Source: Pseudolactococcus chungangensis CAU 28 = DSM 22330 (GTDB taxonomy: Bacteria; Bacillota; Bacilli; Lactobacillales; Streptococcaceae). Taken from it: 64,000 bases of DNA. The number at the start of each line of letters is the position of its first letter. Position 1 is the first letter of the stretch. Below, one piece after another: positions 35,227-43,888 of the stretch. Both the position numbers and the translations under genes were made by a program. The stretch covers positions 62,001 through 126,000 of the forward strand of contig NZ_JXJT01000002.1 in NCBI RefSeq assembly GCF_002441885.1, written 5' to 3'. The notes below the pieces were generated by a model, which was not told the DNA's origin, searched no databases, and saw nothing but the letters and a program-made list of their open reading frames with translations.

Positions 35227-35263
35227 AAGATATAGGGAAAAATAAAGGAGTTAAAGATAGAAA

Positions 35264-35476
35264 ATGAGCGAATTTAAATTTGAAATTGAAGAACACTTGA
35301 TTGTCTTGTCTGAAAACGAAAAGGGCTGGAAAAAAGAGTTGACGCGTGTTTCTTGGAACGGTGCACCTGCTAAATTTGATATCCGTCAATGGTCACCAGA
35401 TTACACAAAAATGGGTAAGGGTGTCACTTTAACCAATGAAGAGTTTCAAAAATTAGTGGATGAACTCAAGAAGTAA
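35264..35476 (+). CDS. ydbC: YdbC, PC4-like single-stranded DNA-binding protein
   Basis: 70 residues matching the lactococcal YdbC family, which has the PC4 fold and binds single-stranded DNA as a dimer; its cell role is unclear (transcription or repair). Visible: FKFEIEEHLIVLSENEKGW, KKELTRVSWNGAPAKFDIR, WSPDYTKMGKGVTLTNEE. AAAGGAG precedes the ATG. Single gene with a perfect terminator. Confidence 0.9.
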   Translation: MSEFKFEIEEHLIVLSENEKGWKKELTRVSWNGAPAKFDIRQWSPDYTKMGKGVTLTNEEFQKLVDELKK

Positions 35477-35477
35477 A

Positions 35478-35516
35478 AAAATATCGTCAGATGATTGAAA
35501 TCTGACGATATTTTTA
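35478..35516. terminator. Bidirectional terminator ydbC / DUF3397 gene
   Basis: AAAAATATCGTCAGA pairs perfectly with TCTGACGATATTTTT. Confidence 0.92.
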
Positions 35517-35864
35517 ATTGGTAAAGATGACGAAAACCATACAAATATAAAGCAGTAAGGTCATAAAGAAGGTCACTCTCCAGAAAAAATGTAGGAATTT
35601 TTTTGCACTAAATTCTCGATAATAAAATAAATCAAGTAGAAGCAAGATAAGCGCCAAAGTTGAGACAAGCAGTAAGAAATAAGGTAGGATACTCACATGC
35701 GTCACCTGGCGTGAAAAATAATGGAGACCGAAAATCAAGAAAAAAGTCGCGACATCGGGTACATTAAACGGCAGATGTTTTCTAATTTTGAAAAAGTTAA
35801 AAAAGACAGCGATGAGCGTAAATATTATTATCGGATAAAGCGTAATCAATAGTTTCATGAGCAT
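35514..35864 (-). CDS. DUF3397 membrane protein
   Basis: 116 residues with four hydrophobic segments (about 5-25, 37-52, 60-83, 95-115), matching DUF3397 proteins of Lactobacillales. YPIIIFTLIAVFFNFFKI and YFSRQVTHVSILPYF are visible. Function unknown. The start is either ATG 35864 or ATG 35858; neither has a good SD. Confidence 0.75.
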   Translation of the reverse strand: MLMKLLITLYPIIIFTLIAVFFNFFKIRKHLPFNVPDVATFFLIFGLHYFSRQVTHVSILPYFLLLVSTLALILLLLDLFYYREFSAKKFLHFFWRVTFFMTLLLYICMVFVIFTN

Positions 35865-35946
35865 ATGACTATTTTAACTTTTTTAACTTGAAAATACAAC
35901 TCGACAACAGTTTACTCGTTTATGCTTAAATCTTGAAAAGGATAGG

Positions 35947-36564
35947 CTAAGCTTTTTCGGTCAGTTCTGTTTTTTCAACTTTCTCAGCTTGTTTGGCAGG
36001 GATAACCGCGAAATAAGGATGTGTCTTTAAAGCACGACGAAGTGCATAACCGATGAACGCTGCCAGAATTGCTTTAACAATACCAGGAATAATGAAAGGC
36101 AGGAAACCAGACTTAAAAGCAACTTGAAGTGATAGACGTGCGACAAGTGATAACCAAATCGTGCCTAAGGCCAAACACCAGGCAGCACCGATAATGTTGG
36201 CTACGCTATATAAAATTAATTTACCACGTGCGCTTTTCACCATAAGAGCAGTTTGACCCAATAGTGAAACTTGTTGGGATTGGAGTAAGAAACCAATCAA
36301 AAATCCTCCTGTTGGTCCAAGAATCACACCAAAACCTGCAGCACCTCCAGCAAAAACTGGGATACCAATAGCACCAAGGATGAGATAGAGACAAATCGCT
36401 AAAATACTATCTAATGGTTTTAATAGCGTTGCAATAATACCTACTGCAAGGGTTTGAAGTGTGAGGGGCACAAGTGGTAGTGGAATTGTTAACTGACTTG
36501 CGACTGCAAGAAATGCCGTTGCAATGGCAATAATCGCTAAGCGTTGTACTTTATTAGTTGTCAT
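35947..36564 (-). CDS. bioY: Biotin ECF transporter substrate-binding subunit BioY
   Basis: S-component for biotin uptake, working alone or with shared EcfAAT. 205 residues. BioY marks: TIPLPLVPLTLQTLAVGI (about 26-43), LGAIGIPVFAGGAAGFGV and LGPTGGFLIGFLL, with six membrane segments and a charged C-terminal tail. Preceded on the mRNA by a hairpin (CCTAAAACGC..GCGTTTCAGG) and the LE2-b element; no BirA-type operator was recognised. Confidence 0.93.
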   Translation of the reverse strand: MTTNKVQRLAIIAIATAFLAVASQLTIPLPLVPLTLQTLAVGIIATLLKPLDSILAICLYLILGAIGIPVFAGGAAGFGVILGPTGGFLIGFLLQSQQVSLLGQTALMVKSARGKLILYSVANIIGAAWCLALGTIWLSLVARLSLQVAFKSGFLPFIIPGIVKAILAAFIGYALRRALKTHPYFAVIPAKQAEKVEKTELTEKA

Positions 36565-36606
36565 GTTTCTTTGTTTGATGTCCTGAAACGCTTAGCGTTT
36601 TAGGAA

Positions 36607-36706
36607 ACTTTCCTTTCTGTATTGTCACATCGTGAACTCTTAAAACTTGACCTTACGAGTTGTTTGGGTCAAGCGGGGGGATTGTGAACAGATATCCGCT
36701 CAAAGT
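36607..36706 (-). promoter_or_regulatory. Leader element LE2-b before bioY
   Basis: Homologous to LE2-a and LE2-c: CTTTGAGCGGA, CCCCGCTTGACCC, AAGGTCAAGTTTTAAGA, TTCACGATGTGA, ACAGAAAGGAAAG. Here CTTGACC pairs perfectly with GGTCAAG, and TTCAC-gat-GTGA forms a second hairpin. Confidence 0.55.
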
Positions 36707-36823
36707 CTCTAAAATAGCTCGGTTATTTGTAAACCCAAAATACTTTTTAAGTATACAACAAAAAATGAGACTTTGCAAATGCATTTATCGCAGAAAAATC
36801 AACCATCAGGTCGCTTTCATTCT

Positions 36824-37291
36824 TTATTCTGAAATATCAGCAAAATTTGCATGAACAAAATCGGCTAAAAGCTGAGGTTGAAGTTGAATACTGCGACCTA
36901 CTTCACCAGCAGAGACAATCATGAAGTCTTTGTTGAGCGCAACTTCGTCAATAAAAATCGGAAAAGCATGCTTTTGACGGATACCGACAGGATTGTTAGC
37001 GCCGTGGATATAACCCGTTGTTTTTTGCAAATCTTTTTGAGGGATCATGCTGACTTTTTTATTACCGGAAACTTTAGCCAGTTTTTTCTCAGATAGATGC
37101 TGCGTTAGCGGGATGATACCGATCACCGGTCCATTGTTGCCTGTTAAAGCCAACGTTTTATAAATATCAGATTTAGAGATATTCTCTGGCAGATCATCTT
37201 TTAAAGCATTTAAGGCTAGCGGATCATGGGCAATCCCTGCTTTATCCAAGATTTGTTCAACCAGGGTTTTCTTCAACTTTCCTTTTTTCAT
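36824..37291 (-). CDS. ybaK: Cys-tRNA(Pro)/Cys-tRNA(Cys) deacylase YbaK
   Basis: Hydrolyses mischarged Cys-tRNA(Pro) in trans. 155 residues, family-typical. Landmarks: YKTLALTGNNGPVIGIIPL, catalytic Lys in KKLAKVSGNKKV, GYIHGANNPVGIRQKHAFPI, IVSAGEVGRSIQL. ATG overlaps the stop of the upstream DUF368 gene by 4 bp, so they share an mRNA. Confidence 0.93.
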   Translation of the reverse strand: MKKGKLKKTLVEQILDKAGIAHDPLALNALKDDLPENISKSDIYKTLALTGNNGPVIGIIPLTQHLSEKKLAKVSGNKKVSMIPQKDLQKTTGYIHGANNPVGIRQKHAFPIFIDEVALNKDFMIVSAGEVGRSIQLQPQLLADFVHANFADISE

Positions 37292-38127
37292 TTATAGCGC
37301 TCCTCAAGTTTGCTCATCCATAGGCCTAACCACAGCCCTAGAACCGTAAAAATGACCGCTAATACAAGGGTAAGCAGGTTACTTCCGTCATAGGTGATAC
37401 TTTCAGCGCTCTGGTTGTTTGGCACGAGGATAAGGATGGTAGAGGCAGATACGATACCTAAAATGAAATGAAAGACCCGTGAATGGTGATGTTCAAGGAG
37501 ATATTCCATACTTTTGGCAAAAAGTAGCACGGCAAGGATACCACCAATTGTAATCGGTAGGAAAACATTGAGTAAATCAAAGTTTTTGAATCCGATTAAC
37601 ATCGGTGAGTAGAGTCCTAAAATCAAAAGGAGATTGGAAGGCGAAAGACCTGGAATTAAGACACCTAAAGCAATCAGAGCACCAGCTAAGATGAAAGTTA
37701 CAAAATTGGCAGGCAGTGTGCCGAAGATATAGGGCATGCGATATAAAATGACAAGACTAGCAACAAATGTGCCAATCAACCAAGACCAGTCGATTTTATC
37801 GCGCTGTGACTGACTTTCTGCCTCTTGCCACAAGGCGGGTAAGCTCCCAACAATAGCGCCCGCAAAACCCCAGAGGACGATAACTTGATAATGAGCTAAC
37901 AAGAATTCAAGCGGTCGTGATAGGAGTCCAATCCCTAAAATGCCACCAATCCCGACAGGCAGGAAATAGAAAAAATCTGCCTTGAAGTTGCGACGAATGT
38001 GTGCGAGAAAGGATAACATCCGCTCGTAAATTCCTAAGATTGCTGCGAGGACACCACCCGAAACACCTGGTAAAATGAAACCGAGAGCGATGATCACCCC
38101 TTTGATTAGTCTAATAAGCCATGACAT
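37288..38127 (-). CDS. DUF368 undecaprenyl-phosphate flippase (PopT-like)
   Basis: Polytopic membrane protein, about 279 residues and roughly eight to ten helices. DUF368 proteins recycle undecaprenyl phosphate across the membrane (shown for PopT), beside DedA-family UptA. Motifs: IALGFILPGVSGGVLAAILG near the start and an inverted second copy LIALGVLIPGLSPSNLLLIL. The ATG at 38127 with AGGTGG 11 bases upstream is chosen; a GTG five codons earlier is possible. Operon with ybaK. Confidence 0.85.
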   Translation of the reverse strand: MSWLIRLIKGVIIALGFILPGVSGGVLAAILGIYERMLSFLAHIRRNFKADFFYFLPVGIGGILGIGLLSRPLEFLLAHYQVIVLWGFAGAIVGSLPALWQEAESQSQRDKIDWSWLIGTFVASLVILYRMPYIFGTLPANFVTFILAGALIALGVLIPGLSPSNLLLILGLYSPMLIGFKNFDLLNVFLPITIGGILAVLLFAKSMEYLLEHHHSRVFHFILGIVSASTILILVPNNQSAESITYDGSNLLTLVLAVIFTVLGLWLGLWMSKLEERYK

Positions 38128-38237
38128 GTTTAGTTTAACCACCTTATATTTTGTTTGTATGCTTTCATTATATCAAATATATCAAAATATAAAAAATGTG
38201 CATCAAAAAAGCGCCTGAACAGCGCTTTCGATTAATG

Positions 38238-38374
38238 TACTCGTTTAACTAAAAATTGATACACTTTTGATTATTTTCTGTCGCTTCGTCGTTAATAAGT
38301 CTCGACGTACATCTGTACACCGTCAACTTATTACCTAACATTAACAGAAAAATAAGTCAAAAGTTGAGTATTCA
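38238..38374. repeat. Hairpin repeat R3-a
   Basis: About 135 bp similar to 51346-51482 (shared blocks: ATACACTTTTG, TTTTCT.TC.CTT, TCGTTAA.AAGTCT.GACGTA). Self-complementary: CTTTTGATTATTTTCTGT at the left faces ACAGAAAAATAAGTCAAAAG at the right, forming a long imperfect hairpin. It ends inside the thiT stop region. Confidence 0.55.
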
Positions 38375-38932
38375 TTTTTCTGTTAAAACATTATAATTGA
38401 ATAATTTAGGATAGGCTTTCTTAACCGCAATGAGAATGATAATTGCAGCAAGGGCTGTCATGATACCACTTACACCGTTGATAATTAAAGAATAGCTGAC
38501 AGCTCCCCAGCCTTTCCAGGCGTAGTCACTCCAGAAGATGACACCAGCGACGAAATGCCAGAAGTATTTGGCAAAGGCACTGATGATGACGGCAAGCACA
38601 ATATAGCGATTTTTTCCTGTTTTAGCAAAAGGTTTCTGTGCTAGTCCTGCGAATCCCGCAAAAGTGAAAGCCAAGACGTACTCAATCAAAACTTGTGGGA
38701 CGCTGAGGAAGTATACCTTTCCTAGAGCGAAATGAAGTAGTCCCCAGATGAGTCCGGTTATCAGCCCAACAAGTGTTCCGTGGCGTAGTGAAATCAAGAC
38801 GATGAGTGTCGTCCCTAAGCTGATTTCAAACCAGGCAACTTGGAGCGGGATGAAAGAGAGCGCCATAGCCAATGCAGCGACAATCGCTACCTCAGCTAAG
38901 ATGCGAATGCTGAATACTTGAGTTTGTGACAT
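38372..38932 (-). CDS. thiT: Thiamine ECF transporter substrate-binding subunit ThiT
   Basis: High-affinity thiamine uptake S-component that docks on EcfAAT. 186 residues, six helices. ThiT marks: ALAMALSFIPLQ near the start, PVQ/AWFEISLGTTLIVL, HFALGKVYFLSVPQ, and WHFVAGVIFWSDYAWKGWG, containing Trp/Tyr residues of the thiamine pocket. Identification is confirmed by the TPP riboswitch directly upstream. Confidence 0.95.
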   Translation of the reverse strand: MSQTQVFSIRILAEVAIVAALAMALSFIPLQVAWFEISLGTTLIVLISLRHGTLVGLITGLIWGLLHFALGKVYFLSVPQVLIEYVLAFTFAGFAGLAQKPFAKTGKNRYIVLAVIISAFAKYFWHFVAGVIFWSDYAWKGWGAVSYSLIINGVSGIMTALAAIIILIAVKKAYPKLFNYNVLTEK

Positions 38933-38936
38933 AAAA

Positions 38937-39076
38937 AAATCTCCTTATATTTCACAAGGAGGGGTCATCAGAAGTCATTCGATTGAGTCATCAAATTGAC
39001 ACATCCCTACGGCGGTATTAACCGCATCAGGTTCTGAGGGTAAATCTCAACCGCGATTGCGGTACCCCTTGTGTTT
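38937..39076 (-). promoter_or_regulatory. TPP riboswitch of thiT
   Basis: On the minus strand the aptamer (about 39076-38996) carries AAGGGGT, CTGAGA-like TTGAGATTTACCCTC, the signature GAACCTGAT, GGTTAATACC and CGTAGGGA. Outer stem ACAC/GTGT. Downstream, ACCCCTCCTTGTG can pair with the aptamer's first strand CACAAGGGGT, or else CTCCTT can pair with the SD AAGGAG (38939-38963). TPP binding would thus free the anti-SD and shut translation. Confidence 0.93.
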
Positions 39077-39195
39077 GTATTTTTTACAACATTAGTTTAT
39101 CATGATACTAGTATAAATGCAAGCGGTATTTTTTGAAACTAGCAATATTATAGTTACAATGGCTAAGCAAAGAAGTTGAAAGTGGGGAAAATAGG

Positions 39196-40026
39196 ATGAA
39201 AATCGGAATTATTGGGATGGGACATGTCGGCGCGACACTAGCTTATACGCTTTGTCTACAAGGATTAGCTGATGAGCTAGTCTTGATTGATACAAATGAA
39301 ATGAAGGTTCAAGCAGAGTATCTTGAATTATCAGATACCGTGCAAAATTTGAACCATCATGTTAAACTTATCAAAAATGATTATGCCGCTCTTGAAAATG
39401 CTGCAATCGTCGTTTTTTGTGCAGGAGATATTACTGTTTTGGAAACTGCGACAGACCGATTGGCAGAATTGCGCGTGACATCTAAAATTGTTGAAGATGT
39501 ATCACCAAAATTAAAGGCATCTGGTTTTTCAGGTATCGTCATTTCAATTACCAATCCCTGCGATGTCATAGCCCTATATTTGGCAAATAGGACTGGCTTT
39601 GATAAAGCCAAGATTATCGGAAGTGGGACATTGATTGATACCAATCGTTTGAAACATCGAGCAGAACGCGATGATGTGCTAGTCATTGGAGAGCATGGTG
39701 AAAGCCAAGTCGCACTTAATGTGTCGAGTGACATTGAAAAATTGGCGACTGGTACAGGTTGGGAGATATATGCTGCTAAACACCATACCGCCTTTGGCAT
39801 TTCATCAAGTGTGGCACGCATTATTCATGTTTTAAAAGCAGATACGAGAGAATTGTTACCAGTTTCATCTTATGATGAGACTGAAAATTGTTTTTATGCC
39901 ACTTTAACAGAATTTAACTTGAAAGATGGTGTTTTACGACGTGTTTTACCATCATTAAATAACTCGGAAGCCAATCGATTAGCTCAGAGTATCCAAACAA
40001 TCAAGAGAAATTATCAAGAGATTTGA
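39196..40026 (+). CDS. Lactate/2-hydroxyisocaproate dehydrogenase-like protein
   Basis: NAD-dependent 2-hydroxyacid dehydrogenase of the LDH/MDH family, 276 residues. Rossmann start IGIIGMGHVGATLAYTL, ISITNPCDVIALYL, SGTLIDTNRLKHRA (Arg of the substrate site), and catalytic GEHGESQ. It is about 30 residues shorter than LDH: between the DTNRL motif and GEHGESQ there are about ten fewer residues than usual, and the active-site mobile loop also looks changed. That suggests an L-HicDH-like enzyme for branched 2-oxoacids or a divergent paralogue, not the main lactate dehydrogenase. Confidence 0.8.
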   Translation: MKIGIIGMGHVGATLAYTLCLQGLADELVLIDTNEMKVQAEYLELSDTVQNLNHHVKLIKNDYAALENAAIVVFCAGDITVLETATDRLAELRVTSKIVEDVSPKLKASGFSGIVISITNPCDVIALYLANRTGFDKAKIIGSGTLIDTNRLKHRAERDDVLVIGEHGESQVALNVSSDIEKLATGTGWEIYAAKHHTAFGISSSVARIIHVLKADTRELLPVSSYDETENCFYATLTEFNLKDGVLRRVLPSLNNSEANRLAQSIQTIKRNYQEI

Positions 40027-40139
40027 TATAGAAAAATTTGAAGTCTGTTATAAAATTTTGGTAAGACGAGGATAGTCAAGTTAGTGTTATACTAGTTTTA
40101 GTTAACTAATGAAATAACAAATTTTGGAGGAATGAAGAT

Positions 40140-40967
40140 ATGAAAAAATGGACTAAAGTTTTGGCGGCACTTGTTGCTGTTTTGGCAATTGGAACACTTG
40201 CAGCCTGTGGCGCTAAAAAAGATGGTGTTAAAACCTATGTTGTAGGTGTCGCAAGTGACCAACAAAAAGAAATCTGGGAAAAAGTCAGTGATTCTCTAAA
40301 AGATGACAAGATTAAAATTGATGTGAAATTATTTAGTGGCTATACTGAAGAAAATCCAGCACTTGCTGATGGGTCTCTTGACTTAAACAGTTTCCAACAT
40401 GTGGCATATTTGAACAACTACAATAAAGAAAACAAAAAAGATCTAACTTATATCGGCTATACTTTGATTTCACCATTCGGTCTTTACTCTGAAAAAATTA
40501 AAGACCCGAAAGACTTGAAGGATGGCGATACAGTCGCAATTCCAAATGACCCGACAAATGGTGGTCGTGCACTTCAAGCGCTCGAAGCACTTAATATTAT
40601 CAAACTTAAAAAAGATGCGCCTGATTCACCAGAGGTAAAAGATATCGAGGCTTACAACACTAAAATCGAGATTAAACCAATTCAAGCTGACCAATTGGTT
40701 GCGACGTTACCAGATGTGACAGCTGCCTTTATCAATACGAACTATGTGACTGACCAATTGCATACAACACCTAAAAAATCTGCGATTTATATCGATACAG
40801 ATCACTTGGATAAAGTAAGTGACCTGTATAAAAATATCATCGCTGTTCGCAAAGAAGACAAAAATAAAGAAGACTTCAAGAAAATTGTCAAAGCTTATCA
40901 AACACCAGAAATTGCGAAATTGATTGAGAAAACAAACGACTACCCAGCTTGGGAAGGCGCAAAATAA
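40140..40967 (+). CDS. metQ: Methionine ABC transporter substrate-binding lipoprotein
   Basis: NlpA/MetQ-type lipoprotein, 275 residues. Signal peptide with lipobox LAAC, Cys23. Typical stretches: VGVASDQQKEIWEKV, LADGSLDLNSFQHVAYL, TYIGYTLISPFGLYS, IPNDPTNGGRALQAL, AFINTNYV. GGAGG precedes the ATG. Cognate metN and metP follow after a terminator. Confidence 0.95.
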   Translation: MKKWTKVLAALVAVLAIGTLAACGAKKDGVKTYVVGVASDQQKEIWEKVSDSLKDDKIKIDVKLFSGYTEENPALADGSLDLNSFQHVAYLNNYNKENKKDLTYIGYTLISPFGLYSEKIKDPKDLKDGDTVAIPNDPTNGGRALQALEALNIIKLKKDAPDSPEVKDIEAYNTKIEIKPIQADQLVATLPDVTAAFINTNYVTDQLHTTPKKSAIYIDTDHLDKVSDLYKNIIAVRKEDKNKEDFKKIVKAYQTPEIAKLIEKTNDYPAWEGAK

Positions 40968-41000
40968 GATGTGTAAAACCGTTACACCTTTATCGCTTAG

Positions 41001-41028
41001 GGCCTGAGTTTTATACTCAGGCTTTTTG
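41001..41028 (+). terminator. Terminator between metQ and metN
   Basis: GCCTGAGT pairs perfectly with ACTCAGGC, then TTTTT. It lowers metNP relative to metQ or separates transcription. Confidence 0.88.
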
Positions 41029-41084
41029 CTGAGTTATTAATAGGGAATCATCTATCAAAAAGGGCGACAGATTGTCTGAGAAAA

Positions 41085-41093
41085 TGGTAAAAT
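41085..41093 (+). promoter_or_regulatory. metN promoter, possibly leaderless
   Basis: Extended -10 TG-G-TAAAAT ends one base before ATG 41095 and seven before the in-frame ATG 41101. Transcription would start at or near 41101. No SD is visible. Confidence 0.5.
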
Positions 41094-41094
41094 A

Positions 41095-42147
41095 ATGGAT
41101 ATGATAAATTTAAAAGATATTAGTGTAAAATTCACACAGAAAGATCGTGAAGTTGTTGCGGTTGACAATGTCTCACTGAAAGTCGACAAAGGGGATATCT
41201 ACGGCATTGTCGGTTATTCAGGTGCGGGAAAATCAACGCTTGTTCGAGTTATTAATTTACTTCAAAAGCCAACACAGGGTGACGTGAGTATTGAAGGAAA
41301 AAATCTGGTTGAATTATCCAATCGTGATTTGCGTGAAGAACGTAAAAAGATTGGGATGATTTTTCAACATTTTAATTTAATGGCATCACGGACGATCGCT
41401 GACAACGTTGCTTTTCCATTAAAAGGGTCAGGGTTGACCAAACATGAAATTGAAGTTAAAGTGGCACATTTGTTGGCGCTAGTTGGTATTCTAGATAAAA
41501 AAGACGCCTATCCGAGTCAATTATCAGGTGGCCAAAAGCAACGTGTTGCAATTGCACGTGCCTTGGCTAATGACCCCAAAATTTTACTTTGTGATGAAGC
41601 AACTTCTGCTCTTGATCCAAAGACAACGTTATCAATTCTAGAGTTGCTCCAAGAGGTGAACCGTAAACTAGGCATTACTATTGTCATCATAACGCATGAA
41701 ATGCAAGTGGTTAAGGAAATTTGTAATAAGGTGGCGGTCATGGAAAATGGTCGTGTGATTGAGCGTGGCGATGTGATTGACATTTTCAATGAACCTAAAG
41801 CGGGTTTGACGCGAGATTTCATTAGAACGGCGACGCATGTCGAGCAGGCTGAGAAAAAATTACTGGCGCATACGGATCAACCTGTCTACGAACTTAAATT
41901 TTCAAATGCGACTGAACCAATCATTATCGAGCTTTACAAGCGGTTTGCTGTGACGGCAGATATTTTGTATGGGAATATTGAGTTTCTGCAAAATGTGCCG
42001 ATTGGTACGATGATTGTGACGCTTGAGGGTGAGAGTGGTAAGCAACCTGATTTGGTGGCGATTACTAACTATTTAGCAGAACGACAAGTGCGAATTTCTG
42101 AAATTAAACGCTCAGAAGAAAAAGAAACAGAGGTACCAAATGATTAA
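41095..42147 (+). CDS. metN: Methionine ABC transporter ATP-binding protein
   Basis: 350 residues. Walker [13 protein letters not shown] (about 40-51), Q-loop FQHFNLM, signature [15 protein letters not shown], Walker [14 protein letters not shown]-loop ITHEM, and a C-terminal NIL domain (about 260-345) that senses methionine. The usual MetN start is two residues in ([11 protein letters not shown]), so ATG 41101 is equally likely. It overlaps metP by 8 bp. Confidence 0.95.
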   Translation: MDMINLKDISVKFTQKDREVVAVDNVSLKVDKGDIYGIVGYSGAGKSTLVRVINLLQKPTQGDVSIEGKNLVELSNRDLREERKKIGMIFQHFNLMASRTIADNVAFPLKGSGLTKHEIEVKVAHLLALVGILDKKDAYPSQLSGGQKQRVAIARALANDPKILLCDEATSALDPKTTLSILELLQEVNRKLGITIVIITHEMQVVKEICNKVAVMENGRVIERGDVIDIFNEPKAGLTRDFIRTATHVEQAEKKLLAHTDQPVYELKFSNATEPIIIELYKRFAVTADILYGNIEFLQNVPIGTMIVTLEGESGKQPDLVAITNYLAERQVRISEIKRSEEKETEVPND

Positions 42148-42817
42148 TCAACTTTTTCCAAATGCTGCCGATTTGTGGCCTGATTTTTGGACGGCGACGC
42201 TTGAAACTTTGCAAATGACTTTTATCACGGGCGTGATTGCGGGGATTTTGGGCTTGATTTTAGGTGTCATTTTGTTGATGACTGATGAAGGTGGCCTGAC
42301 ACCACAACGTTTGATTTATACGATTTTGGATAAGATTGTCAATATTGGTCGTTCTATCCCTTTTATCATTTTATTAGCTGTGATTATGCCAGTGACGCGT
42401 TTAATTGTGGGGACTTCTGTTGGGACTGCAGCAGTAACAGTACCATTGGTGTTAGGTACAATTCCGTTTTTTGCTCGTCAGATTCAAAATGCCTTGCTTG
42501 AAGTTGATCCGGGTGTTGTGGAAGCAGCGCGTGCGATGGGCGTCGGAAATTTCGGCATTATTTACCGTGTCTATTTAAAAGAAGGTTTAGTGTCGATTAT
42601 TCGGGCGTCGAGCTTTACGGTGATTAATTTGATTGGTTTGACAGCAATGGCTGGCACTGTCGGTGGTGGCGGACTAGGCTCAATGGCTTTGCAACAAGGC
42701 TACCAGCGTGGTCGTGGTGATGTGACTTTCTTATCCCTTATTTTTGTTTTGGTGATCGTTTTCATCAGTCAAGTACTTGGTAATTTAGGTGTTAAAGCAG
42801 CCTCAAAAGGTCGCTGA
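42140..42817 (+). CDS. metP: Methionine ABC transporter permease
   Basis: MetI-type permease, 225 residues, five helices. EAA-loop [19 protein letters not shown] near residues 133-151; [14 protein letters not shown]. It forms MetNP with metN, and uses MetQ. Starts inside the metN end. Confidence 0.95.
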   Translation: MINQLFPNAADLWPDFWTATLETLQMTFITGVIAGILGLILGVILLMTDEGGLTPQRLIYTILDKIVNIGRSIPFIILLAVIMPVTRLIVGTSVGTAAVTVPLVLGTIPFFARQIQNALLEVDPGVVEAARAMGVGNFGIIYRVYLKEGLVSIIRASSFTVINLIGLTAMAGTVGGGGLGSMALQQGYQRGRGDVTFLSLIFVLVIVFISQVLGNLGVKAASKGR

Positions 42818-42850
42818 TTTTAAAGAATATTAATCCTATCAAATTAGTAA

Positions 42851-42944
42851 AGCCTTTGAGTGAGCGCAGTTCGCATATGCCCCCGCTTGGACGAAGCGTC
42901 ACGTAGGTCAAATTTCAAGATGTCACGAAGAAAATCGTAGAAAG
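42851..42944 (+). promoter_or_regulatory. Leader element LE2-c before msrB
   Basis: Third LE2 copy: GCCTTTGAGTGAGCGCAGTT, CCCCGCTTGGACGA, GTAGGTCAAATTTCAAGATG, TCACGAAG, ATCGTAGAAAG. The phrase AAATCGTAGAAAG is repeated 40 bases downstream (42972-42984), just before the msrB SD. Confidence 0.55.
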
Positions 42945-42993
42945 TCTTAGTGGGCATCATTCATAAAGATAAATCGTAGAAAGAGGTGTTGCT

Positions 42994-43437
42994 ATGACAA
43001 AATACGACCAAAAGGAACTCAAGAAACGCTTGACCCAGGAAGAATATGCTGTCACACAAGAATCAGCAACTGAGAGACCATTTACTGGTAAATATGATAA
43101 TTGGTGGCAAGATGGCATTTTTGTCGATGTTGTTTCGGGGAAACCTTTATTTTCATCAACAGATAAATTTGATGCAGGCTGTGGCTGGCCAGCATTCAGT
43201 AAGCCAATTGATACAATGGAAATTATTGAAAAGTTAGACCGTTCAATTATTGGGAGAGATAGAACTGAGGTTCGTTCGGCTGATGCAGATTCTCACCTTG
43301 GACACGTTTTTGAAGATGGTCCCCAAGAAACAGGTGGTCTGCGCTATTGTATTAATTCAGCAGCACTACGTTTTATTCCAAAAGCAGATTTGGTTCAGGC
43401 TGGGTATCCAGAATATCTTGCGTTATTCGTAGATTAA
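42994..43437 (+). CDS. msrB: Peptide methionine-R-sulfoxide reductase B
   Basis: Reduces the R-epimer of methionine sulfoxide. 147 residues. Motifs: [49 protein letters not shown] and the catalytic Cys in [13 protein letters not shown]. The two CxxC zinc motifs of other MsrBs are absent, as in streptococcal-type enzymes. It follows the methionine transporter, a functional match, but has its own leader (LE2-c). Complements msrA at 4.5 kb. Confidence 0.95.
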   Translation: MTKYDQKELKKRLTQEEYAVTQESATERPFTGKYDNWWQDGIFVDVVSGKPLFSSTDKFDAGCGWPAFSKPIDTMEIIEKLDRSIIGRDRTEVRSADADSHLGHVFEDGPQETGGLRYCINSAALRFIPKADLVQAGYPEYLALFVD

Positions 43438-43493
43438 CCAGTATAGTGCTTGCCTACCTATTTTGATAGCTTTGTAAAATGAAACTGAATGTC

Positions 43494-43522
43494 TTGTCAA
43501 AAATACGAATTTATAATACAAT
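43494..43522 (+). promoter_or_regulatory. Promoter of the XRE regulator
   Basis: TTGTCA (43494-43499), 17-bp spacer, TACAAT (43517-43522). Confidence 0.75.
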
Positions 43523-43582
43523 GAAAATATGTAAGGTCTGTTGACATTGTGCATCGGGAAATAGATTTAAGAAGGAGGTTCC

Positions 43583-43864
43583 ATGGAGAATAATATTAAA
43601 AAATTGCGCAAGGCGATGAAATTTTCTCAGGAAGACTTGGCGCGTCTGACGCATTCCACTCGACAGTCAATTAATGCTGTGGAAAATAATAAGTATGACC
43701 CGTCTTTAGACTTGGCTTTCAAAATTGCCAAAGCTTTAGATGTTGAGGTTGATGATATCTTTATCAAGAAGACCAAGTCTGATGAAGCAGATTTCGAACT
43801 TTGGTGCGAAAAGTATAGCTGTGAATTGTGGCAAAACCAGAAACAAAAACCTTCTGTTTCTTAA
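43583..43864 (+). CDS. XRE-family transcriptional regulator
   Basis: 93 residues: HTH_3 domain (KKLRKAMKFSQEDLARLTHS, then TRQSINAVENNKYDPSLDLA), very close to YozG-like small Cro/CI regulators that normally end near residue 66 (VDDIFIKK). Here about 25 extra residues follow (WCEKYSCELWQNQKQKP). AAGGAGG precedes the ATG. Probably cotranscribed with the MmcQ/YjbR-like gene 24 bp downstream. Confidence 0.85.
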   Translation: MENNIKKLRKAMKFSQEDLARLTHSTRQSINAVENNKYDPSLDLAFKIAKALDVEVDDIFIKKTKSDEADFELWCEKYSCELWQNQKQKPSVS

Positions 43865-43888
43865 TATAAGTTGAAGGGACTCTAGTAG

